Assembly (NCBI GenBank): GCA_028280485.1
Contig: JANQLS010000045.1
Location: 1 to 43,063, forward strand
Length of the DNA stretch: 43,063 nt
Source: Planctomycetota bacterium
GTDB taxonomy: Bacteria > Planctomycetota > UBA8108 > JACQVS01
Direction of reading: 5' to 3'
Positions 1 through 8,783 of this stretch are shown piece by piece; positions within the stretch are counted from its first letter, which is position 1, and every line of letters starts with the position of its first letter. The translations under genes and the position numbers were made by a program. The notes beneath the pieces were generated by a model. The model saw only the letters and a list, made by a program, of their open reading frames with translations. It made no database searches and was not told the DNA's origin.

Positions 1-427
1 CTTCTTCTTCGATTCTTTGAACTTCTTCGAACGCAGCGTGAACATTCTCAGCGAGGATGACCTCAGCTCCTAAGTTTCTGCACGTCTCGACGCGCTCGGG
101 ATTAGAGGTGATCATCATCACGACTTTAGCAGAAGTCGAAAGGGCCTTAGCAGCAGTCGATACGGCGATGGCATGGTTCCCTGCCGATACAGCCGTGACT
201 CCTCTAGCGAGTTCTTCTTCATTGAGGCTCATCATATTGAGGAGGGCTCCCCTCAATTTGAAGGTTCCCGAAAGCTGAAAGAGTTCAAGTTTCAGCCAAA
301 CCTCAGCGTTGGACTCGATTTCTTTTTTTAGATACTCTGAGGGCCACACTGGGGTTTTTAGGACCTGGCTTTCAAGAATCTTTTGCGCTGCTTGAATATC
401 TGAAAGAGTGGGAATATTGATTTCCAT
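1..427 (-). CDS. Threonine dehydratase / serine racemase-like PLP enzyme, N-terminal part (cut by window edge)
   Basis: The first 142 codons of a fold-type II PLP enzyme are readable before the gene runs off the left edge. The PLP-lysine motif SGTFKLRGA is at about residues 53-61 (family form SFKxRGA, Schiff-base Lys57). The phosphate/cofactor loop SAGNHAIAV is at 81-89, where the family usually has GNHAQ. These match threonine dehydratases and serine racemases (ilvA/tdcB family), which deaminate Thr/Ser or racemise Ser in the cytoplasm. The ATG lies 10 nt after the sulfatase stop, so the two genes are probably co-transcribed. The start is not supported by a strong Shine-Dalgarno site. The C-terminal half, which would show whether an ACT regulatory domain is present, is outside the window, so biosynthetic, catabolic and racemase subtypes cannot be separated. 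Confidence 0.9.
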   Translation of the reverse strand, partial: MEINIPTLSDIQAAQKILESQVLKTPVWPSEYLKKEIESNAEVWLKLELFQLSGTFKLRGALLNMMSLNEEELARGVTAVSAGNHAIAVSTAAKALSTSAKVVMMITSNPERVETCRNLGAEVILAENVHAAFEEVQRIEEE

Positions 428-437
428 CGGAATGTCT

Positions 438-2315
438 CTAAGTCTCTAAGCTTTCGATAGTTGATTCATAGCTAAACTGAAGAAAGAGATAAAGAGGATG
501 ATGTTTGAGGAGTGGAAGCGTTTTGTTTAAGGCCTCCTTGATGGCAGGAAGAGTCGACCGGGCTTGCTCATCCAAGAGTTCGATAGCGCGAGCGGCTCTC
601 AAGCGATCGTGAAGGTGAGGTGAATTCAGTTCCTGAAGCAATACTTCCAAGCCATTTTCGGTTCGACCATTTTCAACCAAGGCGGTGGCTGCCTCAATTC
701 TTACTGAAGCTGATTTGTCTTTTAAAAGTTGGATCAATTGTTCGTTGAGTTCTGATTCGTCCCTCTTTTGGATTCTCAACTGGATGACTGACCAAAATCG
801 AATCGTAGGATTCGAACTCTTCAAGCCGGCTTCGGCATCGGGTTGGTCGAAAAACTTTAGGATGGATTTGAGATCGAGGCGTTCGTCAATGCTTTTTAAT
901 TCGTAGGTTGAAACTGCTGGACCTCTCTCTAGAAGTTTCCAGCGTTGAGACTCTGGGAAGAAACCGAGATCGTGGATTCTCATCAAATGTTCGCGGTTTT
1001 CTTTTCTAAATATTTTGAGGACCTCTTGGTGTTTGGGTGAGTCCACTAAGTTTTTGACTTGATGAGAATCTAAAGTCACATCGTAGAGTTCTTCTATTTG
1101 GCGCTGAGTTCCGGCATAGGCTCTTTGGTAGGGTGATAGACTATCTTCCGTTGAAAGTTTAAGAATTTGACGCCTGACCGCTGAATTATCCGAATAGCGT
1201 TCTCTTTGTCCCCAAGGTAAGTGCGGCATGTAGTTTCGAATATAGAGATAGTTCTGGCTTCTGACTGAACGCGCTAGATCGTAGACTTCATCCACTCGAT
1301 CCCGGGCAGCAAAAACATAATCTCGCCCTCGGTCCGATCCTTTACCTAGGAATGGAAAACCTTGCATGTAATCCGGAATGCTAATTCCTGCTAAACTGAG
1401 AAGGGTGGGGGGAAAGTCGATAAAACTCACCAAACGATTTTCAGTTTCACCTGGTCTCTTAGAAGCCCAGGTGGAATACTTCTGAGGGAATCGAATCATG
1501 AGGGGGACTTTTAAGCCTGAATCTTGAAGGACTCGTTTCCCTCTCGGCATACCCATGCCGTGATCAGAGTAAAAGAAAACAATAGTGTTCTCTTTCAGTC
1601 CATCGGCTTCAAGCCGTTTGAGTATGGATCCTACTTGCTGATCCATGACGGAGATGCAATCGTAGTATCTCGCCAATCCTCTTCGAACTAATGGCGTGTC
1701 GGGATAAAACGGAGGAACGGGCGCCTGAGCTGGATCGTGTCTTTTATCCTGAGGAAGTTGACTTGCGATTTTCTTTTCAAATTCTTCGTAGGGCCAAACG
1801 CTGGTCCGTGATTGGTGAGTCGTCATCAAATTGATGACGCAAAAAAACGGTTGCCCATCTTTTCGACCCCGCCAGTCGGCTTTTGGTTTGCAGGCGTCCC
1901 AAGAGGATTGAATCAATTGATGTTCTTGTTGGCAGTTGTAATCGGTCTTGACGTCGTTTGATGTGTAGTAACCTTGTTCTCTCAAAAATGCAGGAACGCC
2001 TTTGAGGTTCTTCGGTAATGGAAAAACCGAACGCAGGTTTTCAGTTCCTAAACTGTTCGCGTAAATTCCCGTGATTAAACAAGATCTCGCCGGCGAGCAA
2101 ACCGGTGCAGTGGCGAAAGCTTGCGTGTACCTCACACTTTCTTTTGAAAATTGATCTAAATTGGGGGTTGTAGCGTAAGTATCTCCATAGCAACCCAAAT
2201 TGGGGCTCATGTCTTCCGCCGTAATCCATAAAATGTTGGGGCGAGAATCGGAGAACGCATTTACAGGAATAAGAAGGCTTGTGAGCAAAAGGATGAAAAG
2301 GGAAGAGGTACGCAT
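438..2315 (-). CDS. Secreted type I sulfatase with C-terminal HEAT-like repeats
   Basis: This 625-residue protein has a signal peptide (about residues 1-21) and then an alkaline-phosphatase-superfamily sulfatase domain (about 24-400). The formylglycine signature CSPAR is at Cys73, the residue an anaerobic or FGE-type maturase would oxidise. Metal-binding residues are plausible at Asp35 (ITAED) and Asp251-His252 (FYSDHG). Planctomycetes carry many such enzymes for removing sulfate from algal or host polysaccharides. The tail (about 500-610) is helical and Leu/Ala-rich, like HEAT repeats, which are often appended to sulfatases in this phylum. It is divergent from the DUF1080 gene and 10 nt upstream of the dehydratase-like gene. 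The substrate cannot be told from sequence. No maturase gene is in the window. Confidence 0.95.
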   Translation of the reverse strand: MRTSSLFILLLTSLLIPVNAFSDSRPNILWITAEDMSPNLGCYGDTYATTPNLDQFSKESVRYTQAFATAPVCSPARSCLITGIYANSLGTENLRSVFPLPKNLKGVPAFLREQGYYTSNDVKTDYNCQQEHQLIQSSWDACKPKADWRGRKDGQPFFCVINLMTTHQSRTSVWPYEEFEKKIASQLPQDKRHDPAQAPVPPFYPDTPLVRRGLARYYDCISVMDQQVGSILKRLEADGLKENTIVFFYSDHGMGMPRGKRVLQDSGLKVPLMIRFPQKYSTWASKRPGETENRLVSFIDFPPTLLSLAGISIPDYMQGFPFLGKGSDRGRDYVFAARDRVDEVYDLARSVRSQNYLYIRNYMPHLPWGQRERYSDNSAVRRQILKLSTEDSLSPYQRAYAGTQRQIEELYDVTLDSHQVKNLVDSPKHQEVLKIFRKENREHLMRIHDLGFFPESQRWKLLERGPAVSTYELKSIDERLDLKSILKFFDQPDAEAGLKSSNPTIRFWSVIQLRIQKRDESELNEQLIQLLKDKSASVRIEAATALVENGRTENGLEVLLQELNSPHLHDRLRAARAIELLDEQARSTLPAIKEALNKTLPLLKHHPLYLFLQFSYESTIESLET

Positions 2316-2600
2316 AAGTCGGCTCTTTTGATAGAAATTTGTGAGGGCTCTTTAGGTGTTTATGAATTCGTCCAAAAGTTTACCAGAAAACTCGGGGAGT
2401 CTCCTCAATCGCAATCCCACTTTCTTAAGATAAATCTGGTAGAATAATTAGCTAGTATTTAAGGGTCTAAATTTCGATTAGTCTTCCCTCAAAACATTAC
2501 ATTAGATCATTACTGTCGATCTATTCAGTCGGTCAGCTACTAAATCGTTTTTTGATATCGAGATGGGCTGATGCACGAAATTAAGTACAGGAGCTTTTAA

Positions 2601-3434
2601 ATGAAACTGCGAGTGCCTCAATTTTACGTACACTTGGTATTGATGGCGATGGTGACCTTCGGGACTTGTTTTCTCTATCAATCAACCATAGGGAAAGAAC
2701 GTGAAGGATGGCATAAGGGATTGCCGAAACAGTATAACTCTATTTGGTTGGTTCACGATGATAATCGTCCGAAGCCTCCTTACGTAAAAACTGGTAAGAA
2801 AGTTACGGATGCGCCTTCCGATGCTATCGTCCTCTTCGATGGGACGGATCTTTCCAATTGGGTCGGAAAGTGGAATGTGAAAGATGGATATATGGAAGTC
2901 AACCACACTGGAGGCATCCGCACAAAGGGTGAATTCGGGGATTGTCAACTTCACTTAGAGTATCGTTCTCCTACTCCCGTACAGCGAAAATCACAAGCTC
3001 GAGGAAACAGTGGGATCATGCTCATGAAGCGATATGAGATTCAAGTTTTGGATAACTACGAAAATGAATCTTATGCCGATGGATACATGGGTGCGGTTTA
3101 CGGTCAGCATCCTCCGATGGTGAATGCCTGTAAGCCACCCGGTGAATGGCAAACCTATGACATCATCTTCCGTCGTCCTCGCTTTGATGAGAACAAAAAG
3201 CTGGTCGAACCTGCCCGTGTAACCGTAATGATCAATGGAGTCGTCGTTCAACACAACGCTGAAATCTACGGAAGGGTCACCTACCGAGGTCTCGCAAAAT
3301 ACCAATGGCATGATGATGAAGAGCCAATCGTTCTTCAAGATCACGGCGACCGTCAAAACCCCAGATTCAGAAATATCTGGATCAGGAAGCTCGACTTGTC
3401 TCACGAAGCTTTAGACAATCGACCCAAGAAATAA
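2601..3434 (+). CDS. DUF1080 (3-keto-disaccharide hydrolase family) protein, membrane-anchored or secreted
   Basis: A hydrophobic N-terminal segment (about residues 9-28) acts as a signal peptide or anchor. It is followed by a DUF1080 domain (about 72-270) with the hallmarks VLFDGTDLSNW, a central GNSGIML, YEIQVLDNY, a GEWQTYDIIFR strand and a terminal LQDHG..PRFRNIWIRKL. The family has a concanavalin/LamG-like jelly-roll fold and includes 3-keto-glycoside hydrolases; many planctomycete members are uncharacterised. An AGGAG lies 8 nt before the ATG, which supports this start. About 285 bp separate it from the divergent sulfatase, and I see no other gene there. A strong terminator follows. Proximity to a sulfatase suggests glycan catabolism, by inference only. 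Confidence 0.9.
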   Translation: MKLRVPQFYVHLVLMAMVTFGTCFLYQSTIGKEREGWHKGLPKQYNSIWLVHDDNRPKPPYVKTGKKVTDAPSDAIVLFDGTDLSNWVGKWNVKDGYMEVNHTGGIRTKGEFGDCQLHLEYRSPTPVQRKSQARGNSGIMLMKRYEIQVLDNYENESYADGYMGAVYGQHPPMVNACKPPGEWQTYDIIFRRPRFDENKKLVEPARVTVMINGVVVQHNAEIYGRVTYRGLAKYQWHDDEEPIVLQDHGDRQNPRFRNIWIRKLDLSHEALDNRPKK

Positions 3435-3480
3435 GAATTTCGCTTCAAGCTTTTGCTAAAGACGATTCTATAAAAAGAAA

Positions 3481-3512
3481 AAAGGCCTGCCAAGTTCACT
3501 TGGCAGGCCTTT
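3481..3512. terminator. Bidirectional intrinsic terminator
   Basis: A perfect 15-bp inverted repeat (3481-3495 with 3498-3512, GC-rich core GGCCTGCCAAG) has A-runs on its left and a T-run on its right. It can therefore end transcription of both the rightward DUF1080 gene and the leftward acidic-protein gene. Confidence 0.92.
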
Positions 3513-3564
3513 TTCGATTAGGGAGGTGTTTCTCAATTTACGGGGTTGAGGAAAAACTCATTGA

Positions 3565-4560
3565 TTAGGATTCAAAATCACTTTCGTTTGGATCGTCACT
3601 GAGTTCTTCTTCTGTTTCCGTTTCTTCTTCTGAGCTGAGCTCCTCTTCGAACTCTTGATTGTCATCAACAGAAGTTTCATCTTCAGCAGAAGTGAAAGGT
3701 TCTTCTTGGAAAATGTCGGCTTCTTCAATTGAAGAAGCTTCTTCTGTTTCGTCAATCTCTTCTGAATCTAATTCTGAAGCGGATTCAGGAAGGAAGTTTT
3801 CTTCTTCGTAGTCGAAGGGATTAGCTTCTTCAGTCGTTTCCTCAGACTCTTCTGAGGCTGGAGTGATCGCGGTTTCGGGTTGGGCATTTTCTTCTGTCTC
3901 GGTGGCTGAAACAGGCTCAACTTTAGCTTGACCTTCTTCTGAAGTTGACGGCAGTGGCTGTGCTTCAGGAATATCGGTTTGGCTGACAAAATCTTCGGGA
4001 GTGGTCTCGAAGCTCTCATCTTCGGGATCTTGGTTTTCCAGAGATTCTGGAATGTTGACATCCGCGACCTCTTCGGAGGGGCTGGTTTCAGTTTCAATTT
4101 CTGATTTAGGAGTCAGTTCGACAGATTCAACCGGAGAAACCAATTCAGCTGGTTCTTCGATCACTTCTTGTTCTTCTTCCAATTGGAAGTCGGTATCGGG
4201 AGTATCTTCTTCAGCAAGCTCAACTTTCTCACTGATGTCATCCTTGGCAGCCTCAATAATTTCCTTTTCCTCAGCGTGAGCTTTTGAGGAACAGATTGTA
4301 CATTCCTTATCTGAGAGCTCTTTTTGGAGTCGGCAGATTTCTTCTTGATAGGCCTCTTTTATCGCTAAGCGAATGGCTTCGTCACGCTCGGCGAGAAGAC
4401 GCTGAAATTCTTGTGAAAACTCCTGATTGATCTCAGCAATCTTCTTACTAAAAATGTCAGGGAGTTCTGGGTTATCAGTTGGAGATCCGAATACAGGTTG
4501 AAATAACAAAAGGATGAGTGGATAGCTTACAAGTAGCTTTAACTTAGTCTTTGCGCGCAT
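3565..4560 (-). CDS. Very acidic, low-complexity secreted protein
   Basis: I recognise no family. The start chosen is the ATG at 4560, with GAGGGA upstream and a clear signal peptide (MRAKTKLKLL..LLFQPVFG). A longer in-frame start at 4632 would add 24 Arg-rich residues ahead of the signal and is less likely. The mature protein begins with a helical, coiled-coil-like stretch (about residues 35-85) containing Cys residues, including ECTIC. The remaining roughly 240 residues are almost entirely Glu, Asp, Ser, Thr, Pro and Val, with few Lys or Arg, and are expected to be disordered. The charge suggests cation binding, a matrix component or a stalk, but no function is shown. It is convergent with the DUF1080 gene. 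Confidence 0.8.
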   Translation of the reverse strand: MRAKTKLKLLVSYPLILLLFQPVFGSPTDNPELPDIFSKKIAEINQEFSQEFQRLLAERDEAIRLAIKEAYQEEICRLQKELSDKECTICSSKAHAEEKEIIEAAKDDISEKVELAEEDTPDTDFQLEEEQEVIEEPAELVSPVESVELTPKSEIETETSPSEEVADVNIPESLENQDPEDESFETTPEDFVSQTDIPEAQPLPSTSEEGQAKVEPVSATETEENAQPETAITPASEESEETTEEANPFDYEEENFLPESASELDSEEIDETEEASSIEEADIFQEEPFTSAEDETSVDDNQEFEEELSSEEETETEEELSDDPNESDFES

Positions 4561-4682
4561 GGTGCGTTCCCTCTCGCGAAAGTGGTTGCATGAGGCTCGA
4601 GGCCTCTGAAGAAAACTTCTGCTTCTGCCCATTCAGCAGATAAACAGTTAAATAGTGAGCAAAACTCACCTATTCCTCATCG

Positions 4683-4703
4683 TTATCGGTAGGGGACCGA
4701 TAA
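4683..4703. other. Small inverted repeat in the leader of the acidic-protein gene
   Basis: TTATCGGT and ACCGATAA form a perfect 8-bp stem around a 5-nt loop, about 125 nt upstream of the start at 4560. No T-run follows, so it is not an obvious terminator. An operator or a leader hairpin is possible. The rest of 4561-4790 shows nothing I can name. Confidence 0.4.
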
Positions 4704-4790
4704 GGCTTTAACGCGAATAGGAAACTTTTTAGGGTAGAGTTATTGGGGTTTGTTCCGATAATTTTTGGTCGTTTGGGGCCCTATCATCAC

Positions 4791-4824
4791 AAAAAAAGCT
4801 CTCAGTTTTATCAACTGAGAGCTT
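4791..4824 (-). terminator. Intrinsic terminator of the PEP-CTERM gene
   Basis: A 12-bp perfect stem (4796-4807 with 4813-4824, AAGCTCTCAGTT core) is followed on the minus strand by a run of seven T. It lies 28 nt past the stop codon of the PEP-CTERM gene. Confidence 0.88.
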
Positions 4825-4851
4825 CTAAATTTTGTTAGCAGAGCTGCTTTA

Positions 4852-5478
4852 TTATGCAGCTAATTTTTTGCGACGGCGGCGAGCTGCGTAAGCACTACCA
4901 GCAGCACCGAGACCTAAGAGCGCCATGGTGGTGGGCTCAGGAACGGCGGTGAATCCACCGACGTTGAAGTCGCTTGAGTTGATGCTCAATCCTTGAGTTA
5001 GACCAGGGTCGGTGTGGAAACTGGCATCTTGAATTCGGATTTGACCACCGAAATCGATAAAGAGGTTTCCGTCGACGTCAGCGTTAGCACCGTCAAAGTT
5101 GATGGTTTGTGACTTATTGATCACTACGTAACCAGAGTCATCATCTTGGAGGTTGGTAACCCAGATACCGCCGAGGTGGCGTCCTTTACGACGGAACTTG
5201 ATTTTGAGAGTTTCGTCGTGGTCGACTTCATTGGGATTCATACCATTGTGAATGGATCCATCCACACCGAGTCCGTAAGTAGAGTCTTGGTGTAAGACGC
5301 TTCGGATTGCTGTGGTCGTCGCTAAGATATTGTCGACTTCATAAGAGTTCTGTCCGTCGGCACCTGTCCAAGTACGGAAATCTACAGCTAAATCAGATGA
5401 CCCGGTGTTGATCGTACCGGCTTGCACTGTACTGGCAACAAAGATTGCTACCATTAAGGTGAAAGTCGTTTTAAGCAT
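4852..5478 (-). CDS. PEP-CTERM sorting-domain protein
   Basis: This is a 208-residue exported protein. An N-terminal signal peptide (ending near VQA) and a beta-rich body precede a classic C-terminal PEP-CTERM tripartite signal: VPEPTTMALLGLGAAG, hydrophobic helix, then RRRRKK. Such tails are recognised by the exosortase/archaeosortase system, which processes proteins for the cell surface or exopolysaccharide matrix. No exosortase lies in the window. The start at 5478 is chosen because GAGGA sits 8 nt upstream; the frame also opens with a TTG five codons earlier, which would overlap that site. The gene has its own terminator and appears monocistronic. The body resembles no family I can name with confidence. 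Confidence 0.92.
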   Translation of the reverse strand: MLKTTFTLMVAIFVASTVQAGTINTGSSDLAVDFRTWTGADGQNSYEVDNILATTTAIRSVLHQDSTYGLGVDGSIHNGMNPNEVDHDETLKIKFRRKGRHLGGIWVTNLQDDDSGYVVINKSQTINFDGANADVDGNLFIDFGGQIRIQDASFHTDPGLTQGLSINSSDFNVGGFTAVPEPTTMALLGLGAAGSAYAARRRRKKLAA

Positions 5479-5486
5479 TTCGTTGA

Positions 5487-5491
5487 TCCTC
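5487..5491 (-). promoter_or_regulatory. Ribosome binding site deciding the PEP-CTERM start
   Basis: GAGGA on the minus strand, 8 nt before the ATG at 5478, favours that start over the upstream in-frame TTG at 5493. Confidence 0.7.
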
Positions 5492-5850
5492 AAATTAAGT
5501 AGGTGAAACTAAAAATTAACAAGACATTCAGAGGATCAAATGCAAAACAGAGGCCGTTCAGCGAGTTAGAGATTGAGGAATTTTTAGTGAACGGATCTTC
5601 GTATGAATTTATAGATAAGAAGACTATTTTGGTTGAGATTTCGAATGTTGGGCATTTCTTTTAAGTTCAGAATTATTCAAATCTTAATCAGGAAGTCTCC
5701 TCGGCCTTGTCATAAACTTGGACAATGATGGGGGCGAGATTCTACTTTTTGACCTCAATTCCTTTTACAATAGGTGGAATAAAAATCTTTATTCTCATAG
5801 AGAAAATACGAGATTTATAAATGGGTCTGGGATAAATACTGCCAAATATC
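5492..5850. other. Intergenic region between divergent genes, no gene seen
   Basis: About 360 bp of AT-rich sequence hold the upstream regions of the leftward PEP-CTERM gene and the rightward ABC operon. A 7-bp inverted repeat CCGTTCA/TGAACGG (5554-5560 with 5588-5594, long loop) is the only structure noted. A short Lys-rich frame on the minus strand overlaps the start of the next gene and is not credible. No promoter match was good enough to call. Confidence 0.6.
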
Positions 5851-5853
5851 TTG

Positions 5854-7851
5854 ATGCTTAAAGTCGATTTCATTCCATTGTTGAAGGCCTTGCTTAGGAG
5901 CCTGTGCACACGTTTTTTGGGCTTATTGCTCATCGGGCTTGGATGCGGGCTCTCTTCATCAGTTTACGCCCAGTTAGATTTCATTTCACTTGAAGCTAAA
6001 GTTTTCAGTGGAGCCGTTCGTCCGGGAGGTCCCCTCAAAGTAGAAGTGACCCTCACTTCGAAATCGCCGGGCTTAATTGAGGGCGATCTTGTTTTCGAGA
6101 TTGAAGAAGTGAGAGGTGTTCAAAGGATAAAAATTCCTAAGAGCACCATCGTATCGGGGGAGCAAAGCCACCAACTGCTCTTTTCTCCCATTCAACCTCG
6201 GTCTTTGGAGCCTTTGCTCCTTAAGGCAAAGATAATTGTTAAAGACACGACGATTGAATTGGGAGAGCAAAATCTGATTCCCTCAGTGTTCTCAGGTCAT
6301 CCGTTTATTATGGGGGTGGGTGGTGATGGAGATACCTTAAGGCAGTATGCAACTCTGTTGGAAGAATTGAAGGTCGAGAAGCATTATGAAGATGCCATTT
6401 TGAACCAAACCCCTAACTTTGAAAAAGTTCAAACTTTCCCCCTCGCTGTTTCACCACTTCCAACCGATCCCGCGCTTTACTGTGACCTTGATACGTTGAT
6501 CCTTTTCGAGGAGTATCTCCCTGGGATCAACTCGGGTCAGTGGGAAGCTCTCATTAAATGGTTAAAGTCTGGCGGCAGCTTAGCGATCAGTCACGGGGAA
6601 CCATCAGAAAAGATAAAAGGTTTTATTCAAGGTCTACACGATGAAGCAGATTTTGTAACTCCAGGCGAATTCCAACACGGTCGAGTGGGCTTAGGGAATT
6701 TTGTACTCGTTAAATCTTGGCCCGAAGGAGATGATTTTCGCTCTGATGAATGGGAAAGATTAGTTGGTTTTCTTTGGAATGTGAAGCTGATTCATCGAGA
6801 TAATAGTCGAGCGGTGGACGCTCAATGGGCTAAACCCATAGATCCAAAGAAAAGTGTAGATTATGAGCTTTGGAAAAGAAGGCACGAGACCCTTTCGGCT
6901 CCAGTGAATACCACTCAAGATGATCCCTACAAGCCATTGCATTGGGTCCTTCCCGAGTTACTGACCCCGAAAAATCTTTCATTCATACCCCCGAAAACAA
7001 TTCTTTACTTTTTGATTACCCTTTTCATATTGCTCGTTCCAATCGATTACTTCTTCCTTGGGATTATTAAGAAACGTCATTGGACTTGGATACTCACATT
7101 GATTTTGAGTGTGTCGGGTACCGTTTATGCCCTGAATTTAGCGGATACTAATTTGGGTCAACATTCCTCCAAAAGAACTCTCTCCATCGTTGATCTGGGG
7201 AAGAGAGGACAAGTCCTTCGAGAAAATCAGTTTGATTTAGTTTTTCCCCAAGAAGAAAAAGAGTTCAAGATTACGCTTAAAGAGCAACTGTTCTCAGCGA
7301 TGACCTTCGATATCGATGAAGAATCACCTTGGTCTCTTTACAAAGGAGGAATTAATAATGAGACCACGGTTACCCTTCCTCCCTTGACGGGTGAGCGAGT
7401 CCTCACTCGAGATTTAATTCATTGGCGCCCCGAGCTTCATCGAAACTATTTCTATAATAAAGAATCACCCAGCGGCCAAACGGAGTGGGATAGCTTTTGG
7501 AATGCTGACGAAAGTAAGCTTTTAAATTTGCCAGAATTACATGAAAGAGTTAAAGAATTATACAAAGTGGAAGAGGTGACCCTGATTAGCATAAACGGGA
7601 TAACAGAGATCCAATCTCAAGGCCGAGACGGAGATACACCACTCGGGAGACTGTTAATCCGGTTAACAGTACCGGAATGGCTTTCACCCCTAGGTGCATT
7701 CAGGTCTGTTTCTCCAGCAGGAGGTATGAGGTTGGATGATCTTTCGATCATCGACACGAGCGACCCTCAACAATGGGCCCTGATTGTCCTCCTCAGAGTG
7801 GGGGATTCCTATCAAGTTTACCGCCGACTTTACGGAAAGGAATCTTCATGA
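5854..7851 (+). CDS. Membrane-anchored periplasmic protein of an ABC-2 exporter operon (hypothetical, GldG-like in context)
   Basis: About 665 residues. A signal peptide (to about residue 40, SSSVYAQ) leads into a beta-rich extracytoplasmic region (about 42-150), then an alpha/beta region (about 150-310, with LDTLILFEEY and LIKWLKSGGSLAIS) resembling the GATase-like fold in GldG/BatA-type proteins. Two transmembrane helices (about 382-402 and 411-428) follow, then another beta-rich extracytoplasmic domain. The ATG at 5854 directly follows an in-frame TTG at 5851; neither has a strong Shine-Dalgarno site. Its stop overlaps the ATPase start (ATGA), so it is translationally coupled to an ABC-2 transporter. 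The arrangement recalls GldG with GldA/GldF, but sequence identity to GldG is not obvious. The role, probably an export or envelope accessory, is inferred. Confidence 0.85.
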   Translation: MLKVDFIPLLKALLRSLCTRFLGLLLIGLGCGLSSSVYAQLDFISLEAKVFSGAVRPGGPLKVEVTLTSKSPGLIEGDLVFEIEEVRGVQRIKIPKSTIVSGEQSHQLLFSPIQPRSLEPLLLKAKIIVKDTTIELGEQNLIPSVFSGHPFIMGVGGDGDTLRQYATLLEELKVEKHYEDAILNQTPNFEKVQTFPLAVSPLPTDPALYCDLDTLILFEEYLPGINSGQWEALIKWLKSGGSLAISHGEPSEKIKGFIQGLHDEADFVTPGEFQHGRVGLGNFVLVKSWPEGDDFRSDEWERLVGFLWNVKLIHRDNSRAVDAQWAKPIDPKKSVDYELWKRRHETLSAPVNTTQDDPYKPLHWVLPELLTPKNLSFIPPKTILYFLITLFILLVPIDYFFLGIIKKRHWTWILTLILSVSGTVYALNLADTNLGQHSSKRTLSIVDLGKRGQVLRENQFDLVFPQEEKEFKITLKEQLFSAMTFDIDEESPWSLYKGGINNETTVTLPPLTGERVLTRDLIHWRPELHRNYFYNKESPSGQTEWDSFWNADESKLLNLPELHERVKELYKVEEVTLISINGITEIQSQGRDGDTPLGRLLIRLTVPEWLSPLGAFRSVSPAGGMRLDDLSIIDTSDPQQWALIVLLRVGDSYQVYRRLYGKESS

Positions 7852-8774
7852 GTATGATCGTCGTCGAAAACCTAAAGGTCACTTTCGGATCGATCGATGC
7901 CGTTAGGACGATTAGTTTTGAAGTTCCCGAAGGAGATGTCTTTGGTTTCATCGGCCCAAATGGAGCGGGTAAAACAACCACTCTAAAAGTATTAGCGACT
8001 TTACAAAAACCTACTTCAGGTGATGTCATCATCGATGGAAAACATCTTTTAGCTGATCCTCAGGAGATTCGTCGAGTAGTGGGTTATGTGCCAGATGTGT
8101 TTGGTACCTATGACGACTTTACCGTGCGCGAGTTTTTGTTCTTTTTCCAGGCTGCCTACGGAATTGAAGCTTCAAAGCGGGAACAACTCCTCACGGATGT
8201 TCTGAATTTAACGGATCTCCAGGATCGTGTGGAGCAAAAGGTCGATACACTTTCTCGGGGAATGAAGCAAAGGCTCAGCATCGCCCGAGTTCTTTTGCAT
8301 GATCCCAAGGTCTTACTCCTCGATGAGCCTGCGAGTGGGTTAGATCCGCGGGCTCGTATCGAACTTCGGGAACTCCTCAAAGAACTTCAAAAGATGGGGA
8401 AGACGATTATTATTTCTAGCCACATTCTTCATGAGTTATCACAACTTTGTACCTGCCTCGGCATATTGGAGTCAGGTCGATTAATTGCTGAGGGTTCAGT
8501 AAAGGAAATCTATCAAGAAGTGGGTTTAATGCGATTGATTCATGTCGGTCTTGAAAATCCGACTGAGGAGCTACGAGCTGAGGTGGCCCAAATAGATGGG
8601 GTGATGGATGTTCAGCTTCAAAGCGATCGATTGTCGATTGAAGTTCAAGAAGGGAAAATTTCACCTGCAGAGCTACTCCATCGAATTCAAGATATGGGAG
8701 CAAGGGTTTACATGTACCAACCCGAGGCTTTAGACATGGAAACTGCATTTATTAAACTCACTCAATCTCCGTAA
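7848..8774 (+). CDS. ABC transporter ATP-binding protein (ABC-2 type)
   Basis: A 308-residue nucleotide-binding subunit. Walker A is GPNGAGKTT (36-44), the ABC signature LSRGMKQ (135-141), Walker B VLLLDE (155-160, catalytic Glu160), the D-loop SGLD, and the switch His192 (SSHI). The usual Q-loop Gln is replaced: the sequence reads GYVPDVFG, a variant seen in some ABC-2 ATPases. A longer frame starts at 7773, but GGAAAGGA before the ATG at 7848 and the 4-nt ATGA overlap with the upstream stop fix the start. A C-terminal extension (about 220-308) looks like the regulatory domain common in this family. It pairs with the permease that begins 9 nt downstream. Confidence 0.95.
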   Translation: MSMIVVENLKVTFGSIDAVRTISFEVPEGDVFGFIGPNGAGKTTTLKVLATLQKPTSGDVIIDGKHLLADPQEIRRVVGYVPDVFGTYDDFTVREFLFFFQAAYGIEASKREQLLTDVLNLTDLQDRVEQKVDTLSRGMKQRLSIARVLLHDPKVLLLDEPASGLDPRARIELRELLKELQKMGKTIIISSHILHELSQLCTCLGILESGRLIAEGSVKEIYQEVGLMRLIHVGLENPTEELRAEVAQIDGVMDVQLQSDRLSIEVQEGKISPAELLHRIQDMGARVYMYQPEALDMETAFIKLTQSP

Positions 8775-8783
8775 GCGATTTTA

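Noticed and set aside
3558..4097. Two Lys-rich reading frames on the minus strand
   Set aside because: They are out-of-frame readings of the Glu/Asp-rich gene in the same region (GAA/GAG runs shifted give Lys-rich text) and have no start signals.
4561..4632. Upstream start for the acidic protein
   Set aside because: The extra 24 Arg-rich residues precede a normal signal peptide, and GAGGGA is placed for the ATG at 4560.
5742..5933. 63-codon Lys-rich minus-strand frame
   Set aside because: It overlaps the signal peptide of the ABC-operon gene antisense and lies in AT-rich sequence.
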